From an uncultured bacterium (GTDB lineage: Bacteria > Cyanobacteriota > Vampirovibrionia > Gastranaerophilales > Gastranaerophilaceae), in assembly GCA_949284715.1 (NCBI GenBank), contig CASDWH010000027.1, positions 1-48,495 of the forward strand: 48,495 nt of DNA, given 5' to 3'. Under the pieces are notes generated by a model. It had not been told where the DNA came from and ran no database searches. It saw nothing but the letters and a program-made list of their open reading frames with translations. The translations under genes were made by a program, and so were the position numbers. Below are positions 26,301 through 35,000 of the stretch, piece after piece. Every line of letters begins with the position of its first letter. Within the stretch, counting starts at the first letter, position 1.

Positions 26301-26780
26301 TTATGGCGTTTTAAGAAGTTCGTAAGCGTCGTCAGGAGAAGTTACACCTTTGACTTTCTTTTCCATCGGACATAAGTCTGTTTGTGTTTGATTAAGTATA
26401 TTATCAACAACTTTATCAGCGGTGTAATCTACATCAAAAGCTTCAAGAACTTCAATAGCCGGTTTTGAAATTACAGGAGTATAGACCTTTTTAGCTTTGC
26501 CGTGAACTAAAAGCAGTGCAGAAGCCCGGCCTATTTTTTTGTCGCCGACTGTTGCGTTTTTGAAATCCCCTTGTTCAAGGTATTTTAAAAGCGGGCTTAT
26601 TCCCTTGCCGTCGTAACAGGTCATTTGATTATCTTTTATTACAACCAGGGCGTGTGTTTGCAGCTGCTCTCTAAGAATTTTTTCTGTCTGGCCGCTGCGT
26701 TTTGCCTGTGCTGAGTTAAAAACGAGCATAACTCCAAGAGCGCAAAGGACAATACTTTTTATAAAGCTTCTTTTGTTCAT
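26301..26780 (-). CDS. Secreted DUF1893-family protein
   Basis: 159 residues from ATG 26780, chosen because GGAGA lies about 7 nt upstream; the frame is open 14 codons further but would run into valS. Residues 1-27 form a signal peptide (KRSF, then a hydrophobic stretch, then FNSAQA before the likely cleavage). The rest is DUF1893, a deaminase-like fold: LVVIKDNQMTCYDGKGISPL, VGDKKIGRASALLLVHGKAK, VYTPVISKPAIEVLEAF, and LCPMEKKVKGVTSPDDAYELL. Family members are usually short and cytoplasmic, so the export signal is odd. The biochemical activity is unknown. Confidence 0.82.
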   Translation of the reverse strand: MNKRSFIKSIVLCALGVMLVFNSAQAKRSGQTEKILREQLQTHALVVIKDNQMTCYDGKGISPLLKYLEQGDFKNATVGDKKIGRASALLLVHGKAKKVYTPVISKPAIEVLEAFDVDYTADKVVDNILNQTQTDLCPMEKKVKGVTSPDDAYELLKTP

Positions 26781-26802
26781 GACACTTCTCCTTATATTCA
26801 TC

Positions 26803-29472
26803 CTATCCTTGCAGGGAAGCAATTAAATCTTTAATTATTTCAGACTGTTTGTTAATTTCGTCAATTCTGGCATTTGTTTGTTCAACAAGTTCCTTTGGCG
26901 CATTAGCTACAAACTTTTCATTTTTCATTCTGCCTTCAAGCGAATTCTTTTCAGTAGTAAGCTTATCCAGTTTCTTTTGCTGGCGTTTTACTTCCGCTTC
27001 AAGATCAATTAAGTTTGCAAGCGGTACAACAAGTTTGGATGTTGATACAACTGCTGCTGCACTCTTTGGCGGCATTGGCGCATTTATATCACCATAGGTT
27101 ATATCTTCAACTTTTGAGAGTCTGTGAATATAAGATTCAATAACCTTGAATATTTCCTTTTCTCTGCCTGCTGAACGTATTTCAACATTTACCTTTACTG
27201 AAGGAGAAATATTGAAGCTCTGGCGTATGTTCCTCAGTGATGTAATTGTATCCATTACCAAATCCATTTCTTCCGCCTCTTCAGGAAAAGCCAGTTCTTG
27301 TTTGTATACAGGATAATCGGCTTTCATTATTGCAGGCGCCGGTTTTTCCTGCGGGATAAGCTGCCAGATTTCTTCTGTTATAAACGGCATTATCGGATGC
27401 AGCATCCTTAATGACATATCAAGAACGTATCTTAAAACTCTCTGGGTATTGAGTTTCAAATCATTGTCTGCAAGCTGGATTTTTGCTATTTCAACGTACC
27501 AGTCGCAATAAGAGCTTCTGAAGAAATCGTACAAGATGTGTGATACTTCGCCTAATCTGTAATTTTTAATATTTTCATTAACTTCTTTTGCCGTTTCATT
27601 TAATTTATTTAAAATCCATTTATCGGCAATAGTTAATTTTGATTTATCAATCGGATTATTATCGACACCATCAAGGTTCATCATTACAAACCGCGATGCA
27701 TTCCAGATTTTATTGGCAAAGTTTCTGCCGTATTCAAAACGTTCGTCACTGACTTTTATATCCTGACCGCCGTAAGTACACAGACTTGTCATTGTAAATC
27801 TTAAAGCGTCGCATCCGTATTTATCAATGATTTTAACTGGGTCAATGGTATTTCCTTTTGATTTGGACATCTTTTGACCTTTTTCATCACGGATAAGCCC
27901 GTGGATATAGACGGTTGAGAAAGGTGCTTTTTTTGTGAATTCTAATCCCATTGTAATCATTCTTGCAACCCAGAAAAATATGATATCAAATCCTGTGACA
28001 AGAACGCTTGTCGGGTAGAATTTTTTAAAATCATCCGTTTCGCTGTTCGGAAATCCCATTGTAGAGAATGGCCAAAGCCCTGAAGAGAACCAGGTGTCAA
28101 GTACATCTTCATCCTGTACATAATTTTCAGGGTCAGGGTTTTCTTTGGCAACAACCATTTCTCCTGTTACTTTATGATAATATGCCGGAATCTGATGTCC
28201 CCACCAGAGCTGGCGAGAAATACACCAGTCGCGGATATTTTCCATCCAGCCTAAGTAATCTTTTTCCCATCTTTGAGGAATAAATTTAATTCTTCCATCT
28301 TTTACAGCAGCTATTGCCTCTTTGGCAAGCGGCTCCATTTTTACAAACCATTGTTCTGAAAGAAGCGGTTCAATAGTTGTATGGCAGCGCTGGCATTTAC
28401 CTACATTATGTTCATGCTCTCTTGTTCTAAGCAGAAAATTGTTATAACTTAGCAATTCAAGAATTCTTTGGCGGGCTTCATACCTGTCCTTTCCGTGAAG
28501 TTCCGGAGGTACTTCTCCACAGGCTTTCATCTTACCTTCTTCATCTATTACCCATATAGGTGCAAGCCCGTGTCTTTTCCCGACTTCATAGTCATTGGGG
28601 TCGTGAGCGGGGGTGATTTTAACAGCACCTGTACCAAAACTTTTATCAACGTACTCGTCTGTAATAATAGGTATTTCACGTCCTGATAAAGGGATAACAA
28701 CTTTTTTACCGATAAGTTCCGAATATTTTTTATCTGACGGGTGAACAGCAATTGCAACGTCACCGAATATGGTTTCAGGTCTTGTAGTTGCAACAATTAT
28801 CGCTCCGCTTTCGCCTTTTAGCGGGTAAGATATTTCCCAGAGGTGTCCTTTTTCTGTTTCATACTCTGTTTCTATATCAGAAATTGCACTCTGGCAGCGC
28901 GGACACCAGTTGACAATGTATGCTCCTTTATAGATAAGTCCCTTGTTGTAAAGGGTTACAAATACTTCTTTTACCGCGTCTGAACAACCCTTATCAAAAG
29001 TAAAGCGTTCTCTTGAACGGTCAAATGATGCTCCAAGTCTCTTAAATTGATTAAGTATAGCTGATTTATGTTCGTTTGCCCACTCCCAGGTTCGTTCTAA
29101 GAATTTTTCACGCCCGAGGTCATGCCGTGTTTTACCTTCTGTTCTTAGCTGGCGTTCTACAACGGCCTGAGTTGCAATACCTGCGTGGTCTGTTCCCGGA
29201 ATCCATAAAGCTTCATACCCGCTCATTCTGTGATAGCGAGTGAGTATATCCTGCAAAGTTCCGTCAAGGGCATGCCCCATATGTAGTACACCTGTTACAT
29301 TCGGCGGCGGAATTACAATAGAAAAAGGCGGTTTATTGCTATGCGCGTCTGCTTTAAAAAAATCACCGTTTTCCCAGAATTTATAAATTTTATCTTCTAC
29401 TTCCTGCGGATTGTAAACTGTTGACATTTCTGCTGCCGCAGTTTCTGTAATCGTGGAGTTGGTATTAGTCAT
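26803..29472 (-). CDS. valS: Valyl-tRNA synthetase
   Basis: 889 residues, full length. It charges tRNA-Val and edits mischarged Thr. The class I signatures are present: HMGHA (64-68, HIGH motif) within PPPNVTGVLHMGHALDGTLQ, and GQKMSKSKGN (KMSKS). The editing domain has TTRPETIFGDVAIAVHPSD, and WIPGTDHAGIATQ is typical of ValRS. The C-terminus is the expected coiled coil (VKRQQKKLDKLTTEKNSLEGRM). The start at 29472 has AAGAGG 6 nt upstream; a second ATG at residue 16 is possible. The DUF1893 gene follows 22 nt downstream. Confidence 0.97.
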   Translation of the reverse strand: MTNTNSTITETAAAEMSTVYNPQEVEDKIYKFWENGDFFKADAHSNKPPFSIVIPPPNVTGVLHMGHALDGTLQDILTRYHRMSGYEALWIPGTDHAGIATQAVVERQLRTEGKTRHDLGREKFLERTWEWANEHKSAILNQFKRLGASFDRSRERFTFDKGCSDAVKEVFVTLYNKGLIYKGAYIVNWCPRCQSAISDIETEYETEKGHLWEISYPLKGESGAIIVATTRPETIFGDVAIAVHPSDKKYSELIGKKVVIPLSGREIPIITDEYVDKSFGTGAVKITPAHDPNDYEVGKRHGLAPIWVIDEEGKMKACGEVPPELHGKDRYEARQRILELLSYNNFLLRTREHEHNVGKCQRCHTTIEPLLSEQWFVKMEPLAKEAIAAVKDGRIKFIPQRWEKDYLGWMENIRDWCISRQLWWGHQIPAYYHKVTGEMVVAKENPDPENYVQDEDVLDTWFSSGLWPFSTMGFPNSETDDFKKFYPTSVLVTGFDIIFFWVARMITMGLEFTKKAPFSTVYIHGLIRDEKGQKMSKSKGNTIDPVKIIDKYGCDALRFTMTSLCTYGGQDIKVSDERFEYGRNFANKIWNASRFVMMNLDGVDNNPIDKSKLTIADKWILNKLNETAKEVNENIKNYRLGEVSHILYDFFRSSYCDWYVEIAKIQLADNDLKLNTQRVLRYVLDMSLRMLHPIMPFITEEIWQLIPQEKPAPAIMKADYPVYKQELAFPEEAEEMDLVMDTITSLRNIRQSFNISPSVKVNVEIRSAGREKEIFKVIESYIHRLSKVEDITYGDINAPMPPKSAAAVVSTSKLVVPLANLIDLEAEVKRQQKKLDKLTTEKNSLEGRMKNEKFVANAPKELVEQTNARIDEINKQSEIIKDLIASLQG

Positions 29473-29552
29473 ATTTATCCTCTTATCTATATTATATTCC
29501 CCTACAAAATAGCATAAACAAAGGTTTTATTCTATAGATTTATTACTTAATG

Positions 29553-30122
29553 TTAAAAAGTTAAAATGCGGCTCCCGTCTGAAAAGTTTATATTATTGAA
29601 TGTGAACCCTTTTACTTCTCCGTTGCGTTTATATGCCGCATCAAATGTTATATGCATTGATACAGGGGTTCCGTCTGTTGTTTTCTTTTTAATATCAGGG
29701 CGTTTTACGTAATTCAGTGCTTTCTTAAAAAACTGTTTTGCCGCCTCCATTACTTCAAAGGTTTTTGTTGTCTGTACTCTGCTAAGACTTTCACTCTTTA
29801 CTTCTCCCAGCTTTTCGCCCATTTCTTTAATCGCATTGCAGTCTTTTTTCCCGGTAACAAGATATACTGTTGCTTGTGCATTATCGTATACTGAGCGTAT
29901 TTTACCGGAGAGTTTGTATTCATTGTCAAATTTTTTAAAAAGATTAATCAGATTTTCGTTTTTGTTTTTTAAGCTGCCTGTAAGGTTTCTTATTATATAG
30001 CTGTTGCATTTTTTGATATTTTCAGGTTTCATTACACGCCAAACTTTGCCTGCTTTATCTTTTGCATAATAGTATACAGGTATAGATGCTCCGAAGTTAG
30101 GAGAATTATTTGTTATTTTCAT
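29553..30122 (-). CDS. Hypothetical protein with N-terminal P-N-F-G motif
   Basis: 189 residues, no family recognised, no signal peptide or membrane segment. It starts MKITNNSPNFGASIPVYYYA; the P8-N9-F10-G11 motif resembles the N-termini of the nucleotidase (PNFK) and the GH13-like giant (PAFKG) elsewhere in the window. The body is lysine-rich alpha/beta with a C-terminal beta-like part (SMHITFDAAYKRNGEVKGF). It follows the glycosyltransferase gene by 24 nt on the same strand and is probably co-transcribed. A weak AAAGG lies 9 nt before the ATG. Confidence 0.65.
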   Translation of the reverse strand: MKITNNSPNFGASIPVYYYAKDKAGKVWRVMKPENIKKCNSYIIRNLTGSLKNKNENLINLFKKFDNEYKLSGKIRSVYDNAQATVYLVTGKKDCNAIKEMGEKLGEVKSESLSRVQTTKTFEVMEAAKQFFKKALNYVKRPDIKKKTTDGTPVSMHITFDAAYKRNGEVKGFTFNNINFSDGSRILTF

Positions 30123-30146
30123 GACTAAAGACCTTTATTTAAGTTT

Positions 30147-31679
30147 TTATTTTTTGCCTATACTTTGGAATAAACTTACAACATTTAAGTTTTCGTATTG
30201 TTCACAGGTGTTCCAGATTAAGGTTTGTAAGACATCTCCCGGAACGCGGTCTGTAAAGTTATAATTACAAAACCCTTTAACCATATTTGTTGAGCCGTCA
30301 ATATTAGGCTGGAAATATTTACAGCACTGACAGATTTTTAGCATAAGCCCGTGTTCGGATAATTTGTTTGAAAGTTCGTGCAAAGCATCTGTCATTCTCA
30401 GGTGGTTGTTTTTAGTGGTATATTTTTTACCTTTGGTATTTATGAAAGTTACGCTGGAGAGTCCGCTGGTAGAAACAAGTTCAAGCTTGCAGGGAAAATT
30501 CTTTTTGCCGTCTGTTACCCAGACATCAACCAGCATTTTTTCAACGGTTGAAGGCTCGGAAGCTTTTTTAATAACAGTTCTAATCCAGGCAAAAACCGGA
30601 AAATTGTATACAAGTCTGCAAATAGTATATCCCGGATATAAAAATAGATAACCGATTTCTTTTGTTTTTATGTTTGCAGTAAGCATGCCGGCGAAAGAGG
30701 CTATTATTAATAATACAGCTTGAATTAGTACTGTTTTAAAATCTGCTATAAAGTACACATGGAATGTATGATATATTAACAGAGCGTATATAAGTATGAC
30801 CGCAAGCCAGTTCGGAGCAATAAGCGAAGATATAAGTTCAACATGGTTAAATCTTCGGAAATCAAACTGTTTTATATAAGTTCCGAAAAGTTCAAACCTT
30901 TTGCCTAAATCAGGATATCTGTGAGTGCAGTTTGTGAAATCCGAGTATGCTCTTAAATCGGGTGTTGAAAATATTCTTTCACCTTTTGACGAGATATCAA
31001 GAGTGTATTTCAGTTCCGTATTAATTCCGTCTGCCGCGATATATCCGACTTTATCCAGCAATTGTTTTTTTATTGCGAAGGCGTTTGTATTTATTATGTT
31101 TGATAATCCCATTTTGGCCCTCATTGCTTCTACAAAGTTTGTCATGTATTTTTCGTATACGAACCGGATTTTTTCAACAAAACTAAGTTTTCTTGTAACA
31201 ATAGGTTCTATATAAGAGGAAATCGCAGCATGCTTTTGCAAATAAAAATTGATATCTGTTAAAAAGTCGTGCCGGACATAATATTTTGCATCCAGAAATA
31301 CGAATGCATCAAGTCCATGAACCTGTGATAATTTTTCTACCAGAACAGAATAAGCTTGAGTTTTTCCTACAGTATCCATGTTTTGTATATTGAATACGTT
31401 TATATTAAGCTCACTTGCAAGCAGTACTTCTGAATCATCAGTACAATTGTCAAGGATTACGTACACAGAATAGCATGATGATGGATAGTCCTGGCTTTTT
31501 AACAGTTTAACAAGCTGTTCAAGAGTATCTTTGTTATTATGTGAGTACACGATTACGCACATATTATGATACTTGGCCGTGTATTTATCCCGAACCTTGC
31601 GTCTGCGCCTCAGGCTTTGCAGCGCCAGCAATACAAAATAGATTGTGAAAATTGTTATGTAAAAGTATAAAATAGTCAT
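30147..31679 (-). CDS. Family 2 glycosyltransferase-like membrane protein with altered active-site motifs
   Basis: 510 residues. One N-terminal membrane helix (3-20), then a GT-A domain: MCVIVYSHNNKDTLEQLVKLL, VYVILDNCTDDSEVLL and AFVFLDAKYYVRHDFL. Two or three further helices follow (about 285-350). The layout is that of processive GT2 enzymes such as BcsA. However, the metal-binding D-x-D reads D130-A-K132, the T-E-D motif reads INTELKY, and no Q-x-x-R-W is visible, so catalysis may be lost or changed. The C-terminus has a cysteine cluster: C450-x-C452-C453, G-F-C471 and C492, like a small metal site. Confidence 0.75.
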   Translation of the reverse strand: MTILYFYITIFTIYFVLLALQSLRRRRKVRDKYTAKYHNMCVIVYSHNNKDTLEQLVKLLKSQDYPSSCYSVYVILDNCTDDSEVLLASELNINVFNIQNMDTVGKTQAYSVLVEKLSQVHGLDAFVFLDAKYYVRHDFLTDINFYLQKHAAISSYIEPIVTRKLSFVEKIRFVYEKYMTNFVEAMRAKMGLSNIINTNAFAIKKQLLDKVGYIAADGINTELKYTLDISSKGERIFSTPDLRAYSDFTNCTHRYPDLGKRFELFGTYIKQFDFRRFNHVELISSLIAPNWLAVILIYALLIYHTFHVYFIADFKTVLIQAVLLIIASFAGMLTANIKTKEIGYLFLYPGYTICRLVYNFPVFAWIRTVIKKASEPSTVEKMLVDVWVTDGKKNFPCKLELVSTSGLSSVTFINTKGKKYTTKNNHLRMTDALHELSNKLSEHGLMLKICQCCKYFQPNIDGSTNMVKGFCNYNFTDRVPGDVLQTLIWNTCEQYENLNVVSLFQSIGKK

Positions 31680-32090
31680 GACTTTATTACCGTACTGGTG
31701 TAATTAAAGTGTATATCAAATACTTTTTTTTAACAAGCACAATCACCCAAATTAGTGTTTGCGAAAAATATACATTTTCCCTGTAAACTCCGGGAAACGG
31801 TTTCACATCTAAGGTCGGATTTGAAAAGCGTATTGCCGGCAGAGGCTGAAGGCGTTTGCGAAGTCAAATGCAGAAATGTCGTTTTACGCCGGCAAGCAAG
31901 ATTTCTTCAAAAATTCTCATTTTCGACTTTTTCCGCATCCTCATTACGTAGAAATATTAAGGAGTCAGGGTTTTGTAAATATTTCTTAATATTTTATTTG
32001 AAATAAGCAAAAAAATTTTTTTTCCTGTTTTAAAATATATAGTAGATAGATTTTAGTGTTATTTACCGGTACACATTAAGGAGTTTGAAA
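31680..32090. other. 411-nt divergent intergenic region with a structured, GC-richer core
   Basis: The region lies between the divergent glycosyltransferase and GH13-like genes. Its core (31776-31895) is richer in GC than the flanks and contains stem-loops: TTTCCC/GGGAAA (31776-31781 with 31792-31797), TTGCCGGC/GCCGGCAA (31833-31840 with 31888-31895) and, inside the latter, GCGTTTG/CAAATGC (31852-31858 with 31865-31871). It may be a regulatory RNA, a repeat element or a gene relic. The 3' part (32000-32085) is AT-rich promoter sequence for the plus-strand gene. Confidence 0.5.
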
Positions 32091-35000
32091 GTGAAATTAG
32101 GTAGTATTTCAATGTTTAGGCCTGCGTTTAAAGGGTATGAGTATGTTAAAGATTCGTTTGGCGAAACCCGTTTTTTATTTAACTATCCTTTTAATGACGG
32201 TGATGTAGAAGAGAAGAAAAAAGCGAAAGAGGAAGGCAAAGAATTTAATGGATACCGGCAGTCTTGTGATTTAAAAATAATTGCACTAAAACCTGATAAT
32301 AATCTTGATACGAGTAGAACTTTTGTATTCAAAGATATACCTAAAGAAGGTATAGCAGTTGATATGAAAACCCTCGGCTTTAAAAAGAACGATAAATTTG
32401 TATACGGATTTACAATACATACTCCGGATGGTAATGATGTGGAAGCTCGGGATGCCGGCTGGAAGATGCATGGATATAATGTTGTTTCTATGTCTGCTCT
32501 TAAACCTGTGGTAAATGGAAGCGGCTACCTGTTAATGCCTGATAGTTTTGCTCCGGGATATGTTTATAAAGGCTTTACAGAATCAAACCCTGATGATATT
32601 GGTAAAATAGTTCTTGATAAGAGAGTCCGCAGTGAGGCAGAAAATTCAAGAAGAACTTTCTCTAACATTCTGGGCGGAGGGTTAGCCGGCATGCAGGCTA
32701 AAATCCCATATTTGAAAGAAAGGGGGATTAAAGTTGTATTCGGGACACCGATTACGGGCGGGGATTCAATATCCGGATTTAAATACTGGCCTGAAAACTT
32801 GTTTCAGCTTGCAGGCGGTATCGGGGAAATGAATAATTTCAGAGATTATATGATAGAGCTGTATAAAAACGGTATGGTTTTTGTAATGGATGCACCGCTT
32901 ACCAGTGAAGGATTCGGGGGCATTCACTTTCAGTATGCCCAAAGATGGGGGGATACTGATAATCAGATGAAACACTGGTTTAGGATGGAAGATATTGATT
33001 CTAATCAAATAGGTTATGGTATTGTCGGCAAAAATTCAGTTGGCTTAAGGCACTATCTTATTAACGCGCCGCATGAATTCAAAGAAAAAGACGGACAGAT
33101 AATATATGATACTAATTATGATTATGACTCATCAAAACCAACTATAATCCAATACTATGACAAGGATTATGTTTCCCCGGAAACGGTTGCCAAAAAACAG
33201 CCGCTTGAAAAATTCGATAAATTATCTGCGGATAATCCTCTTCAAACTGCAACACACGATGATACAGTTGTTAATTTCAATGTTGCAATGACCAAATCAG
33301 ATTATAAAGCTTATCTGAAAAATATTGATACTTTAAACGAAAGAAACAGAAATAGTAAAGATAAGCTGGAGTTTGATTCCAGAGAGGGAACTATATATGT
33401 TTCTAATTTCCCGCGGACAAGGCTGGCGGACAAATCTGCGGCCGGAGTTGTTACCTGGGATGCCAATACTGACATGATTAAGCTGAGGTATTTTGAATCT
33501 GCTTATGATTACAAATCAAAAAATGAACAGTTAATTGATGAATTTGGCTTGACGCCGGCCAATAACGAAATTCAGGACATGAGTATTAAGTTCGGAAAAT
33601 ATTGGTCATCTGTAGTAAAACAATACCATGAGCTATATACCGCTCAAACCCTTGGCAGTCCTGAAAGCGCTCTGGATGCGCATATATTGTTGTCAAAACT
33701 GGTTGAGCATAAGAAACTTCCTATTGAAGCAAAAAAATTAGATTTAGAAGCTATGCAGATGATTGATGAAGATTTGTATAATATATCCACTCCCGAGTTG
33801 TCTGCGGAAACTCTTATTGATAAACTTGTTATGGATTTACCGCTTGAATCACTGGAGTTAGATAAATATACACTCGGTGTGCTTTCTACTAACTACTTTA
33901 CAGCAAGAGCGACCAACAAAAAACAACAAGGTATGTCCAGGTATGAGCTTGCTCAAAATGGAAATCCTCAATTTACAAAAGAGCTGGAAGAAAGATTCGG
34001 ATATTCAAAGGTTTATAACAAAGTTAACGATATGTTAACCGGTGAAGTCCATGATTTTGTCCGTGCGGTTTTAGAACGTACGGATGAGGAGCTGCCGGCT
34101 GATAAAAAGATATTTAAAGATTCTGCTAAAAATATATTAACTCCTTACGGGTACTATGTGACCAAATTTGTTGCCGGTGATGCTGCGAGATATATTTTAT
34201 TGCGATCGCTGGTTCCGAAAATGGAGGTAAAAAGTACTTCTGACGGTCAAATTATTTATGATTATGACAAGTTAAGAAATGAAAGTTCGCTGTCTCAGCT
34301 CGGAGTCAAAGGACATACTCCAAAATACGAAGCAGAGCTGCTTGCGGCCAGAATGCACTCCGGATTAAAAGAATTTAATACTGATTCAGAAGAAATAGAC
34401 TTTGTTAAGAACGCAGTTTTAAACAGAGTGAAAGATATTAATCTCAGAGCATTTAAATATTCTGAAGCAATTGTCAACGGCGCGGGCCTTGGGCTGCGGT
34501 ACAGAATAGATGCCCTGAAAGATACAGAAGATATAGACAGTCTTAGAAATAAAGGCGATTATCCTTCCAAAGTAAGAGAAAATTTAATATCTTTCTGGCG
34601 GAAATTTAAAGATAATATTGCTGAAGTAACTACGGATACCGTAATTTATGACGAAATTACCGACACGGATTTATTAAAAGATTCAGGGGATTCTCCGTCA
34701 CCAGCGGTAGAACTTATGCAAACAACAGAGCATACAACAGAAGCTGCGTATGACTTTTTCTTCACTGATTTTCTGAAAATGTTTACCGGTGACCCTGCAA
34801 AAGCCGGGGTTACAAATGGTTACACCGGCGGAAATTCATTTAACGGATTGAGTGAAACCCAGAATGCTATTAATAAACAGTTAAGAGCCTTGTTTGAGCG
34901 CCAGTATCCTCTGGAATACTTCCGCTCATTGTATACTTTTGGCGGAAACCATGATAAGCCGCGTCTGGCACATTGTATGATGGTAGATATGAAAATGGTT

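Noticed and set aside
31755-32006. 83-codon plus-strand frame in the gap before the GH13-like gene
   Set aside because: No ribosome site, Cys/Arg-rich composition unlike neighbours, and it covers the stem-loops; treated as non-coding.
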